From positions 1 through 38,122 of the forward strand of contig CAZHGM010000005.1 in the NCBI GenBank assembly GCA_964532145.1: 38,122 bases of DNA. The letters run 5' to 3'. Both the position numbers and the translations under genes were made by a program. The notes beneath the pieces are model-generated. The model ran no database searches. It saw nothing but the letters and a program-made list of their open reading frames with translations, and was not told the DNA's origin. Source of the DNA: JAPUDQ01 sp964532145 (GTDB taxonomy: Bacteria > Patescibacteriota > Saccharimonadia > Saccharimonadales > Saccharimonadaceae). Of this stretch, positions 15,769 through 23,661 are shown one piece after another. The stretch's first letter is position 1; each line of letters begins with the position of its first letter.

Positions 15769-16611
15769 TTAGACATATTCGCGGCAGACAGATAACTGTT
15801 CGGTCGTGTAGCCTTTATTGAAGGCATCGACGCGTTCTTGGGAGCTACCGTGTGTCCATGTCTCAGGGTTGATGCTGCCTTGCATTTGGGACTGGATGCG
15901 GTCATCGCCGACTGCTTCGGCGGCTAAGATCGCCTCGTTGATCTCGTTGTCATCAAACACGCCTTTGCCTTTGAGTGAGTGTGCCCATAGCCCAGCGTAG
16001 CAGTCTGCCTGAAGTTCAAGTTTGACGCTGAGACTATTATCGCCAGTTCGCTGATACTCTCCGCTGTTTGTGACAGCGCTCATCGTACCCAGTACGTCCT
16101 GGACGTGGTGACCAGCTTCGTGAGCGATCACGTACGCTTGGGCAACATCACCATTGCTGCCGCCGAGTTGTTTGAGAACGTCAAAAAACGTTTCGTCGAG
16201 ATAAATTGTCTGATCGGCTGGGCAATAGTGCGGGCCGACTTGGGTGGTCGCAACGCCACAGCCGCTTTGGGTAGCATCACGAAACAGGACAAGTCTTGGC
16301 TCGGTGTAGGATTTGTTCTCCTGGGCTAGCGTAGCCTTCCAGTATGAGTTGTTTGAGCCTAGGACGTTAGAGACGAATGTCTCATAGCTGTCTTGGCCTT
16401 GAAATTCAGCAGGTTGCTCGGTGCTTTGTGATGACGATCCGACGTTGCTCGCGACTTGTTCGAGCAGGGCAGGGTCAACCTGTACTCCCATGTAACTCAG
16501 CGCCAAAAACATCACAATACCGACAATACTTCCGCCGATCCCGATACCAGCCCCGCCCATACCTCGGCGGTCCTCCACATTTCCTGAGCCCAAACTATCC
16601 CAAACAGCCAT
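15769..16611 (-). CDS. Neutral zinc metallopeptidase, YpfJ/KPN_02809 family
   Basis: A 280-residue protein with one N-terminal membrane helix (about 22-43) and an extracytoplasmic peptidase domain. The zinc site is HEAGHH (His164, Glu165, His168), with a downstream ELQADCYAG segment that supplies the third ligand region. Two cysteines (GCGV and HYCP) may form a disulfide, in keeping with the VKOR gene nearby. The ATG at 16611 is chosen because AAGGAG lies 9 nt upstream and the family begins with a short glycine-rich stretch (RRGMGGAGIGIGG). An open frame extends further upstream but overlaps the divergent gene. The substrate is unknown. Confidence 0.9.
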   Translation of the reverse strand: MAVWDSLGSGNVEDRRGMGGAGIGIGGSIVGIVMFLALSYMGVQVDPALLEQVASNVGSSSQSTEQPAEFQGQDSYETFVSNVLGSNNSYWKATLAQENKSYTEPRLVLFRDATQSGCGVATTQVGPHYCPADQTIYLDETFFDVLKQLGGSNGDVAQAYVIAHEAGHHVQDVLGTMSAVTNSGEYQRTGDNSLSVKLELQADCYAGLWAHSLKGKGVFDDNEINEAILAAEAVGDDRIQSQMQGSINPETWTHGSSQERVDAFNKGYTTEQLSVCREYV

Positions 16612-16712
16612 ATAGTACTCCTTTGTCTTAGAGAGTAGTATAGCAAATATTCGTGAGTATAAATTGTATGCTAGATTACAAAATACTGTAGCAAAACAGA
16701 TGTGCGCCGCGC

Positions 16713-16718
16713 TATACT
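16713..16718 (+). promoter_or_regulatory. -10 box (TATACT) for the MmeI-like gene, leaderless arrangement
   Basis: TATACT ends 6 nt before ATG 16725, with no Shine-Dalgarno sequence. Transcription would begin at or next to the A of the start codon. Confidence 0.5.
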
Positions 16719-16724
16719 TATGAC

Positions 16725-19439
16725 ATGACTCACATGTCATGGAACGAAATCCAAGACCGCGCCAGCGAGTTTGCCGCCAAATATGACGGGGAAGTCTACG
16801 AAAAAGGCGAATCCCAAAGCTTTTGGAGCGATTTCTTAGCCGTATTTGGCATCGATCGTCGCCGACATGGTGCATTTTTTGAGTACGCTATCAAAAAAGG
16901 CAGTGGTCAGCAAGGGTTCATTGATATGTTTTGGCCAGGCAAGCTGCTCACCGAGCAAAAATCAGGCGGCAAAGATCGTGGCAAAGCCGAGCTGCAAGCC
17001 TGGGAATACCTCGAGACAATGCCCGACCATGATTTGCCGCAGATGATTGTTGTGAGCGACTTTGCGCACTTCGACGTCATCGACACGCAGACTCGTCAAA
17101 AAACCTCATTTTCGCTCGCTGATCTGAGTAATCACGTCAAATCCTTTGCATTTTTGATCGGACAGGACAACCAACAAATTGCCGAGGAGCAACCAGTCAA
17201 CCGTCAGGCTGCTGAAGCAATGGCGCGTCTACACAACCAACTTCGCGACGACAACTACACCGGGCATGATCTCGAGCTGCTGCTAGTTCGTCTGGTGTTT
17301 TGTATGTTTGCCGATGACAGCGGCATATTTGAAAAGTCTCAACTGCACGACTACATCGCACATCGCACGAGTGACGATGGCAGTGACCTCGGTGCGCGGC
17401 TCGTACAGTTGTTTGACGTGCTCAATACCCCGCGTGATTCGCGCCAGCACTCTATGGACGAAGCGCTACTGAGTTTCGAGTATATCAATGGCGGACTGTT
17501 TGCCGAGTCGATTCGTACGCCGAGTTTTACTGCGCAAATGCGCCGTGATCTTATAAAGGCCATGGAGCTCAACTGGTCGCGGGTGAGTCCGGCAATATTC
17601 GGCAGTATGTTTCAGGGGGTGATGGATGAGCAACAGCGCCGTAACCTCGGTGCGCACTACACCAGCGAGAAAAATATCTTGCGCGTGATCAAGCCGCTCT
17701 TCCTCGACGATCTGTACGGCGAATTTGCTCGTGTGCGTCGTAGCCCGAGTCGTCTGCGTGAATTTCATGACAGGCTTTCACAGCTCACGTTTCTCGACCC
17801 AGCTTGTGGCTGTGGCAATTTCCTCGTCGTGACGTATCGCGAGCTGCGTCTGCTCGAGCACAAGGTACTGGCTATACTTAGTAAAGACAAGCAGACACAG
17901 GATATGTTTGCAGTTGGCGAGCACGGCCAGCTCAAAGTCAATGTTGATCAGATGTACGGTATCGAGATAGAAGAATTCCCGAGTCTCATTGCTACTACTG
18001 CCTTATGGCTGACTGATCACCAGATGAACATGGCGTTTAGTCAGCTCAGTGGTAAAACGTTTAAGCGTCTGCCACTCAAAACCAGCGCGACGATTGTTCA
18101 TGCAAATGCGCTCACCACTGATTGGAACGACGTCATCCCAGCCGCTGAGCTTGATTATATTTTGGGCAATCCGCCATTCCTCGGACAGACGTATCAGAGT
18201 AAAGAGCAAAAGCAAGAAGTCGCCAACGTCCTGAGCGGTATCAAAAAGACTGGTGTCCTCGACTTTGTGTCTGCATGGTACGGCAAGGCTACTGACATGA
18301 TGAAAATAAACTCAAATATTCACGCCGCGCTCGTATCCACCAACTCTATAACGCAGGGCGAGCAAGTAAGTGTACTTTGGAAATACTTACTCGATCAAGG
18401 TGTCAAAATCAACTTTGCGCACCGGACATTTAAGTGGACAAATGACGCGAAAGGCAACGCCGCCGTCCACTGTGTTATCGTTGGTTTTGCGTTATTTGAC
18501 AAGCCAGAGAAGCGACTATTTGAGTACGAAGATATTAAAGGCGACCCGATTGAAATTGTGGCTAAAAACATCAACCCATACTTGGTCGATGCACCAAATG
18601 TTGTTATCGAAAGCCGTTCAAAAATCATCGATGACGTGCCGACGATGATTTATGGCATAAAACCCGTGGACGGCGGCAATCTCTTTCTAGATGAAGCGCA
18701 GTATGGTGAATTTATCCGCGCCTATCCAGACAGTAAAGATTTGATAAAAAAGGTCATTGGCGGAAAAGAGTTTATCCGTAATATTCCGCGCTATTGTCTC
18801 TGGTTGAAGCAGGTATCGCCTGCTGACTTGCGCGCGAATCAGTTCATAATGGATAGAGTGCAACAAGTACGAGACTTTAGGCTTGCGAGTGTTGACGCAG
18901 GTGCACGTAAACTTGCGGAGCGACCTACGGAGTTTCGTGAAATGCACAACCCCGATCATTTCATTGTTATCCCACGTACTTCCTCCGAAAACAGAGAGTA
19001 TGTGCCGATGGGAATATTTGATAGAGATTATATTGCTATCGATTCCTGTCAGACAATCCCCGACGCCACTCTCTACCACTTCGGCATCCTCACATCGACC
19101 ATGCACATGGCCTGGATGCGTGCCGTCGCTGGTAGGCTGAAAAGTGATTATCGCTACAGCAAAGACATCGTCTACAACAACTTCATTTGGCCAGAAGCAA
19201 ATGAGGCGGAGCGAACAGAGGTAGAAAAGCTATCCCAAGCGATCCTCGACGCCCGCGCCGCATTCCCAGACTCCTCACTCGCCGACCTCTACGACCCCCT
19301 CACCATGCCTCCAAATTTAAGCAAAGCCCACCGTACTCTCGACCGATATGTCGATCGCCTGTACTCAAAATCCGGCTTCACCACCAACGCCGAACGTGTG
19401 GCGCATTTGTTTGAGTTGTATAAAGGGACTGCCAAATGA
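16725..19439 (+). CDS. MmeI-like type IIL/IIG restriction-modification enzyme
   Basis: A single 904-residue chain that should both cut and methylate DNA. The N-terminal nuclease has D-X9-E-X-K exactly as in MmeI: Asp67, Glu77 and Lys79 (FIDMFWPGKLLTEQKSGG). A helical connector follows (about 150-330). The adenine methyltransferase core has motif I LDPACGCGNF (357-366) and motif IV NPPF (482-485). The target-recognition region is about 600-850, with a C-terminal helical end. No separate methyltransferase or specificity gene is present, as expected for this class. Methylation on one strand would protect the host. The recognition site cannot be read from sequence alone. It overlaps the DUF3800 gene (ATGA). 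Confidence 0.92.
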   Translation: MTHMSWNEIQDRASEFAAKYDGEVYEKGESQSFWSDFLAVFGIDRRRHGAFFEYAIKKGSGQQGFIDMFWPGKLLTEQKSGGKDRGKAELQAWEYLETMPDHDLPQMIVVSDFAHFDVIDTQTRQKTSFSLADLSNHVKSFAFLIGQDNQQIAEEQPVNRQAAEAMARLHNQLRDDNYTGHDLELLLVRLVFCMFADDSGIFEKSQLHDYIAHRTSDDGSDLGARLVQLFDVLNTPRDSRQHSMDEALLSFEYINGGLFAESIRTPSFTAQMRRDLIKAMELNWSRVSPAIFGSMFQGVMDEQQRRNLGAHYTSEKNILRVIKPLFLDDLYGEFARVRRSPSRLREFHDRLSQLTFLDPACGCGNFLVVTYRELRLLEHKVLAILSKDKQTQDMFAVGEHGQLKVNVDQMYGIEIEEFPSLIATTALWLTDHQMNMAFSQLSGKTFKRLPLKTSATIVHANALTTDWNDVIPAAELDYILGNPPFLGQTYQSKEQKQEVANVLSGIKKTGVLDFVSAWYGKATDMMKINSNIHAALVSTNSITQGEQVSVLWKYLLDQGVKINFAHRTFKWTNDAKGNAAVHCVIVGFALFDKPEKRLFEYEDIKGDPIEIVAKNINPYLVDAPNVVIESRSKIIDDVPTMIYGIKPVDGGNLFLDEAQYGEFIRAYPDSKDLIKKVIGGKEFIRNIPRYCLWLKQVSPADLRANQFIMDRVQQVRDFRLASVDAGARKLAERPTEFREMHNPDHFIVIPRTSSENREYVPMGIFDRDYIAIDSCQTIPDATLYHFGILTSTMHMAWMRAVAGRLKSDYRYSKDIVYNNFIWPEANEAERTEVEKLSQAILDARAAFPDSSLADLYDPLTMPPNLSKAHRTLDRYVDRLYSKSGFTTNAERVAHLFELYKGTAK

Positions 19440-20254
19440 ATCGTAAGCCTGCAACATACACATACCACCGCTTTTTAGATGAATCTGGCGACATGACATT
19501 TTTTGACAAGAATGGCAAGAATAGCGTAGGCGCAGATGGAGTATCAACTGTATTTATGATAGGGATGGTTCATATAAAGTCCGATCTGGAAAAAGTTAGG
19601 AATGATATCACTAGGCTTACTCAGCAGGTAGTCGAAGACCCATATTTTGCTGGCATACCGAGCATACAAAAACGTGTCGGCAAAGGCGGGTTCTTCTTTC
19701 ACGCCAAGGATGACATACCCGAGGTGCGCAAGATAATGTATGACTACCTGCGCAACGAGCTGATGTTTAGCCTAGAGGTGATAGTCGCACGCAAAATAGA
19801 GAGTACATTTACGTGGCAACATCAGAAAAACGAAGCGCTATTTTATTCTGACGTATTAGGTCACTTGCTAAAGTCAAAGTTAGGTCAGTCTGGCAAGCTA
19901 GTGCTCAATATCGCCGAACGCGACAAGACGACATCGAATGCCAACTTACAAACTGCACTCGATGGGGCAGAGGAGCGGTATCGCAATAACCCGCGCAATA
20001 CACGGCCACTACAAAAGAACGTAGTATTCAATGTTCAAAAGCCAACTGGCGAGCCCTTGCTGGCAGTCGTTGACTATGCCCTATGGGCAGTGCAACGGGT
20101 GTTTACTCGAGGAGAGATGCGGTATTATGATGTACTGCGAGACAAGATACCGCTCATCATTGATATATATGACAGAGATAAGTACAAGGATTGGGGCAAC
20201 TACTATGGCACAGGCCGGAATAATTTTCTGACGAAAGATAACCACATAAAATAG
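19436..20254 (+). CDS. DUF3800 domain protein coupled to the MmeI-like enzyme
   Basis: A 272-residue protein starting at an ATGA overlap with the restriction-modification gene. The N-terminal RFLDESGDMTFF is the DUF3800 hallmark (usually DESG), which fits an RNase H-like acidic site. Other acidic positions occur in LNIAERDKTTSN and the late VVDYALWAVQR segment, also typical. The biochemical role of DUF3800 is not established; members recur near phage-defence and restriction genes. The overlap shows the two proteins are made together, so a role in the same defence function is likely. It could be an accessory nuclease, an inhibitor or a checkpoint protein. Confidence 0.85.
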   Translation: MNRKPATYTYHRFLDESGDMTFFDKNGKNSVGADGVSTVFMIGMVHIKSDLEKVRNDITRLTQQVVEDPYFAGIPSIQKRVGKGGFFFHAKDDIPEVRKIMYDYLRNELMFSLEVIVARKIESTFTWQHQKNEALFYSDVLGHLLKSKLGQSGKLVLNIAERDKTTSNANLQTALDGAEERYRNNPRNTRPLQKNVVFNVQKPTGEPLLAVVDYALWAVQRVFTRGEMRYYDVLRDKIPLIIDIYDRDKYKDWGNYYGTGRNNFLTKDNHIK

Positions 20255-20319
20255 GCCCGTAATATTCTAGGTATTGCTACCAGCGGCATGGAGCCGACAT
20301 TCGAATAAGACAGGCCTAT
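20251..20319 (+). other. Nested inverted repeats after the DUF3800 gene, possible structured RNA or terminator
   Basis: ATAGGCC (20251-20257) and GGCCTAT (20313-20319) can close a stem around about 55 nt. Inside, TATTC can pair with GAATA, and CGGC-ATGGA-GCCG forms a small hairpin at 20283-20296. An AT-rich stretch follows. It may end the restriction-modification transcript or be a small structured RNA. It is not a recognisable tRNA. Confidence 0.3.
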
Positions 20320-20524
20320 GATTTGATTATATCATATATTGCAGAAAATATCAATATACTACCTATAGTATAGCACAAGCACTATGTTATGTGCAATTTT
20401 GAGCTCAAAAAAAACTACAAAACCTCCCATCCCTCCCAAAACCTGGAGCCTTGGTGTGCATCACAGGGTTCATCACAGGGTTTATCCCTGTAAGGTGTTA
20501 TTTCGTGCAATATAGCTCATCGAT
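20255..20524. other. Intergenic region with repeats, no gene recognised
   Basis: Apart from the structure at its left end, this 270-bp stretch is AT-rich, then C-rich (CCTCCCATCCCTCCC around 20422-20438). It holds a 12-bp tandem repeat and one hairpin, described separately. I see no open frame with coding character on either strand. Confidence 0.5.
20459..20491 (+). repeat. 12-bp tandem repeat with adjacent hairpin
   Basis: CATCACAGGGTT occurs twice in a row (20459-20470, 20471-20482). The second copy contributes ACAGGG (20475-20480), which pairs perfectly with CCCTGT (20486-20491) across a 5-nt loop. Both ACAGGG copies can compete for the one CCCTGT. Confidence 0.75.
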
Positions 20525-20689
20525 CTATTCTGCGAGCAGTGTACGGTCGACAAGGGTATGGCGAGTTTTTTCGGCGTAATGCGTAGCGTCATAGGCGGCA
20601 CTCAGCAAGCTGCCGCTAAACGGTGCCTCAGTTACTTTATCAAACAAAACGGCTTGTTGCCAAGACGTCAGGTGGGGGTTACTTTTCAT
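20525..20689 (-). pseudogene. Probable remnant of methionine-(R)-sulfoxide reductase (msrB N-terminus)
   Basis: A 54-residue minus-strand frame starting at 20689 (MKSNPHLTSWQQ). It carries LT-x-x-Q and then TEAPFSG, the typical start of MsrB proteins (LTPxQ ... TExPFSG). After SGSLL the family sequence stops: no CxxC zinc motifs, no WPSF and no catalytic cysteine region, and TAG ends the frame. It sits divergent to msrA with 19 nt between start codons, and MsrA and MsrB genes are often adjacent. I read it as a truncated msrB; a short unrelated peptide is the alternative. Confidence 0.4.
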
Positions 20690-20713
20690 ACACTTAGTAT
20701 AAGGGTGTATGAA
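20685..20713. promoter_or_regulatory. Inverted repeat spanning two divergent start codons
   Basis: TTCATACAC (20685-20693) and GTGTATGAA (20705-20713) are perfect inverted copies separated by 11 nt. Each contains one start codon (minus 20689, plus 20709). TATAAG (20698-20703) in the middle is 5 nt from the msrA ATG. It may be an operator or simply a shared start context. Confidence 0.4.
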
Positions 20714-21173
20714 TACTATCGTGATTGCTGGCGGATGTTTCTGGGGTATGGAGGAGCTGTTTAGAGATCAGCCTGGCGTGATAAATACAGAAGTCGGCTA
20801 TACGGGTGGGGAAAATAACAACCCGACTTATGAGAATCATCCGGGACATGCTGAAGCACTGCAGATCACCTATGATGAGGAAAAAACAGATGCAAACACG
20901 CTCTATGACTATATGTTTCGGATTCATGATCCAACTACTATGAATCAACAGGGAAATGACGTAGGCTTGAGCTACCGCTCAGCAATATTTTACGCAAATG
21001 ATATGCAGTTGAAGTTTGCGAAAAAGGCTATTGAGCGCAATCAGAGATATTGGCATAAGCCTATAGTCACGACTCTCGAGCCACTGGAAACGTTTTGGCC
21101 AGCCGAAGATTATCACCAGGATTATTTACATAAACATCCTGGTGGTTATACTTGCCACTATGAGCGATTTTAA
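20709..21173 (+). CDS. msrA: Peptide methionine-(S)-S-oxide reductase MsrA
   Basis: MsrA reduces S-methionine sulfoxide in damaged proteins. The 154-residue length is near the family minimum. Catalytic Cys10 is in GGCFWG. GYTGG near residue 30, HAEALQITYD, and HDPTTMNQQGNDVG follow in the family order. The usual GTQYRS appears here as GLSYRS. The resolving cysteine is probably Cys149 in GGYTCHYERF at the C-terminus. No signal peptide is present, so it acts in the cytosol. It is monocistronic, with a -10-like box close to the ATG. Its expected partner msrB appears only as a remnant on the other strand. Confidence 0.95.
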   Translation: MNTIVIAGGCFWGMEELFRDQPGVINTEVGYTGGENNNPTYENHPGHAEALQITYDEEKTDANTLYDYMFRIHDPTTMNQQGNDVGLSYRSAIFYANDMQLKFAKKAIERNQRYWHKPIVTTLEPLETFWPAEDYHQDYLHKHPGGYTCHYERF

Positions 21174-21203
21174 ACGTATATGTGACTTTATCGCATGCAA
21201 AAT

Positions 21204-21452
21204 TTAATCATCACGAATTGGTAGCAGGTCGATCGGTGTCTTGAGAATGGCTGCGAGCTTGTCGAGCTTTTGAAACTTGCCATAGGGTATCTGGCTACCG
21301 TCGGCATAGTAAAGCCGGTAATAATAGCTATAGTGTTGCTTTTCGCCATTGAAACGAAGTGTCGTGGTCGGCTCATCGACGCGACGGATATACCAACCTG
21401 GCTTGAGCCCGGCGATGATACGACCAAGTTTGGCATAGTGGTTAAATGTCAT
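21204..21452 (-). CDS. Small protein of unknown function
   Basis: An 82-residue basic protein I do not recognise. It is rich in aromatics, with GWYIRRVDEP, then HYSYYYRLYYADGSQIPYG, and ends KLAAILKTPIDLLPIRDD. The alternating pattern looks like a small beta-sheet followed by one helix (KFQKLDKLAAIL). No cysteine or membrane segment is present. The minus-strand TACAAT box (complement of 21459-21464) ends exactly 6 nt before the ATG, the same spacing as other genes here, which supports expression. It lies between msrA and the fusion gene and is transcribed separately. The frame overlapping it in another phase lacks such features. Confidence 0.6.
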   Translation of the reverse strand: MTFNHYAKLGRIIAGLKPGWYIRRVDEPTTTLRFNGEKQHYSYYYRLYYADGSQIPYGKFQKLDKLAAILKTPIDLLPIRDD

Positions 21453-21458
21453 GTCATC

Positions 21459-21464
21459 ATTGTA
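21459..21464 (-). promoter_or_regulatory. -10 box (TACAAT) 6 nt before the start of the small gene
   Basis: On the minus strand TACAAT, then 6 nt, then ATG at 21452. No ribosome-binding sequence lies between, consistent with a leaderless mRNA. Confidence 0.4.
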
Positions 21465-21543
21465 GCTGATCAGGTAATTTTATTGTCTTATATTTAGATC
21501 ATAGCAGTATAATTGTATTTTTCATCAAGAGTAAATATAACGA

Positions 21544-23175
21544 CTAGAGTGCAATAGTGTCTTTGGATTTTTGCCGACCCTCAAAATCAACTTCGTAGAT
21601 GAGAGCGGCATCCTGGAGCATTTCGAGGCTGCCGATCTGCGTGTCAGAAATATTTTCGATGTATTTGACGAGTGAACGGATAGAGTTGCCGTGGGCGATG
21701 ACAAGTACATTTTGGCCGTGGCGAACTCTGGGCAGGATGATACGCAGATAAAACGGTATGGTTCGCTGATAGACGTTTTGCAGCGATTCGCCGCCTTCGA
21801 CAGGGCTGTCCCAGCTGCGGCGTAGTTCGTCGTAGGCCTTATCTCCGATTGCTTCGCGGACAGCATCTTTGTTCATACCGGTGTAAACGCCGTAATCACG
21901 TTCGTTAATCGCGGCCGAGGCTTCCGAATGCAGATCAAGCTGTCCTGAGGCATTCATGATACCCTCGAGAGTTTCTTGGCTGCGAACTTGCTGCGATGGG
22001 TAAGCGTAGTCAAAATGAATATCTTTAAATAATTCGCCCATCTTCGCCGAATCCTCCAAGCCTTTTTTGCTCAGATGTACATCAGTCGTACCTGTCCAGC
22101 GGCCTTCTGCGTTCCATTCGGATTCACCGTGGCGAACGAGGACTAATTTGCCGGTTTTGTTGTGGGATTCGACCTTGTTGGGGGTTTCTCCATACCAGAA
22201 TCGAACAATATTTTGTACCGTCGTATCGTTAATACGAGAAATTGCTTCCTGCGTGTTAAATGCAGCGTGCTGGGTCGTGATAACATTTGGCAGCTGCAGT
22301 AGGGCATGGACTTCGGCAGCGTGCTCAAACGTGCTTGGGCTGGTTGCATTGTTGTTGAGCGCGTCGATGATGCCGCTACTGAGCATGAGTTTTTCGCCTT
22401 CGATCGTATCAAGGCCTGCTCCGGCGAGATGATTCGTACGAAGCGCATGTATCAAAGCACGGTTTTCTACCAGCTCTCCCCGAGCAGTGTTGATGAGATA
22501 GGCGCCTTTTTTCATTTTGGTGATCGTCGCTTGGTTAATCAAATGGTAATTATCCGCTAGTAGCGGGGTATGAAGCGTGATGATATCGCTGCGATCAAGC
22601 AGTTCATTAAAACTGACATAGCTGAAGCCGATTTCTGCGGCCAGTTTGTCGTTTTGACGGACATCGCAGGCGATGACATCCATATCGAAACCTTTGGCGA
22701 TTTTGGCGCTATGGCTGCCGATATGGCCCATGCCGATGATGCCGATAGTTTTGCCTTTGAGGTCGATGCCGGTAAAGTTACTTGAGCGAAATGTTCCAGC
22801 GCGTGTGGCCTCGGCGGTAGGGATTAATTTTCGCGTCAAGGCAAGGATGAGCGAAAAAGCGGCTTCGGCGACGGTATTTTCACCATATGTCGGTACATTA
22901 ACGATCGTCACGCCACGCGAGGTGGCCGCCTCCATGTCGATGTGATCAAAACCCGTACTGCGAGTAGCGATGAGTTTAAGTCGCGGCATTTTCTCTATCA
23001 TTTGACGTGTGACTTGACTGGCAACGAAGACAGAGATAACTTCAGCATCGGTGTTAAGATTGCGCAGTGAAATCGTATCGCGGCAAAATTCCCAGTGGTG
23101 ATCAGTCGAAGACAGACCGCCATCCAGCTGATGCTCGTCCAGTCTAGTTGTCTCATAAAAAACGATCACTGCCAT
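21544..23175 (-). CDS. Fusion of D-2-hydroxyacid dehydrogenase (D-lactate dehydrogenase-like) with 2,3-BPG-dependent phosphoglycerate mutase
   Basis: One uninterrupted 543-residue frame with two glycolytic or fermentative domains. Residues 1-333 form a NAD-dependent D-2-hydroxyacid dehydrogenase: Rossmann motif G148-x-G150-x-x-G153, catalytic Arg232 (NTARGE), Glu259 (GLDTIE) and His303 (TQHAAF). The closest type is D-lactate dehydrogenase (pyruvate to D-lactate). Residues 343-543 form a phosphoglycerate mutase: phospho-acceptor His349 in LVRHGESEWN, INERDYGVYTGMNKD at 423-437, GGESL and His495 in IAHGNSIRSL. The linker (about 331-342) is short and polar. The mutase part (about 200 residues) is shorter than E. 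coli GpmA. Both active sites look intact, so both activities are expected. Confidence 0.9.
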   Translation of the reverse strand: MAVIVFYETTRLDEHQLDGGLSSTDHHWEFCRDTISLRNLNTDAEVISVFVASQVTRQMIEKMPRLKLIATRSTGFDHIDMEAATSRGVTIVNVPTYGENTVAEAAFSLILALTRKLIPTAEATRAGTFRSSNFTGIDLKGKTIGIIGMGHIGSHSAKIAKGFDMDVIACDVRQNDKLAAEIGFSYVSFNELLDRSDIITLHTPLLADNYHLINQATITKMKKGAYLINTARGELVENRALIHALRTNHLAGAGLDTIEGEKLMLSSGIIDALNNNATSPSTFEHAAEVHALLQLPNVITTQHAAFNTQEAISRINDTTVQNIVRFWYGETPNKVESHNKTGKLVLVRHGESEWNAEGRWTGTTDVHLSKKGLEDSAKMGELFKDIHFDYAYPSQQVRSQETLEGIMNASGQLDLHSEASAAINERDYGVYTGMNKDAVREAIGDKAYDELRRSWDSPVEGGESLQNVYQRTIPFYLRIILPRVRHGQNVLVIAHGNSIRSLVKYIENISDTQIGSLEMLQDAALIYEVDFEGRQKSKDTIAL

Positions 23176-23237
23176 ACAAAGATCCCACTCCGTTTATGCC
23201 TATTTTCTATGCCATATGATACACCTAGGCGGTGAGA

Positions 23238-23243
23238 TATACT
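23238..23243 (+). promoter_or_regulatory. -10 box (TATACT) for the minizincin gene
   Basis: TATACT ends 6 nt before the GTG at 23250, which argues for that codon as the start of a leaderless mRNA rather than the in-frame GTG at 23232. Confidence 0.45.
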
Positions 23244-23249
23244 AGGGAA

Positions 23250-23633
23250 GTGGATGAAGTAACTGATCAGCAATTCAACGACATGATAGCCCAGGCGATG
23301 GATGAAATGCCGCCGAAATATATCGAAGGTCTGCAAAATGTCGCAATCACGTATGCCGATGAGCCCACGCCTCAACAGACGCACAAACTCAAACTGCGCG
23401 GAGATCAGCTCCTGCTCGGCCTGTATGAGGGGATTCCACGGACACAGCGTGGTGCAGGGTATAATTTAGTGCTACCGGACAAGATTACACTGTTTAAATA
23501 CCCGATTATGGCCGTGACACATGATGAAGCAAGTTTTTATCGCCAAGTAAAACATACACTGTGGCATGAAATTGCGCATTACTATGGGCTTGATCATGAC
23601 AAAATTCATGAGATCGAAGCTCGTTGGCATTGA
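23250..23633 (+). CDS. Metallopeptidase family protein (zincin_1 / minizincin type)
   Basis: A cytosolic protein of about 127 residues with the zinc motif HEIAHYYGLDH, an extended HExxHxxGxxH pattern near the C-terminus. The sequence YIEGLQNVAITYADEP and the segment LLGLYEGIP match the PF06262 minizincin family, whose substrates are unknown. GTG 23250 is preferred because the family starts close to this point (DQQFNDMIAQAMDEMP) and a -10 box ends 6 nt upstream; GTG 23232 would add six residues. The stop codon lies inside the -35 box of the next gene, so the downstream gene has its own promoter. Confidence 0.82.
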   Translation: MDEVTDQQFNDMIAQAMDEMPPKYIEGLQNVAITYADEPTPQQTHKLKLRGDQLLLGLYEGIPRTQRGAGYNLVLPDKITLFKYPIMAVTHDEASFYRQVKHTLWHEIAHYYGLDHDKIHEIEARWH

Positions 23634-23658
23634 CTTTTTATATCGTTTATGCTAATAT
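23630..23658 (+). promoter_or_regulatory. Strong promoter upstream of the acidic small-protein gene
   Basis: TTGACT (23630-23635), a 17-nt spacer and TAATAT (23653-23658). The predicted start site is about 23665, inside the adjacent 15-bp palindrome. Confidence 0.7.
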
Positions 23659-23661
23659 AAA

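Noticed and set aside
16612..16875. Upstream extension of the zinc peptidase reading frame
   Set aside because: The extension is basic and cysteine-rich without a family match, overlaps the divergent MmeI-like gene, and a strong ribosome site precedes the ATG at 16611.
20251..20319. tRNA gene or attachment site remnant
   Set aside because: ATTCGAAT resembles a T-loop, but the arms, anticodon stem and CCA-side spacing do not fit a tRNA on either strand.
20558..20764. 68-codon plus-strand open frame before msrA
   Set aside because: It overlaps both the msrA start and the minus-strand msrB-like frame. Only the latter has family resemblance.
21188..21436. Second minus-strand frame of 82 codons overlapping the small gene at 21204-21452
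   Set aside because: It is serine-rich and has no -10 box at the characteristic distance, whereas the overlapping frame does.
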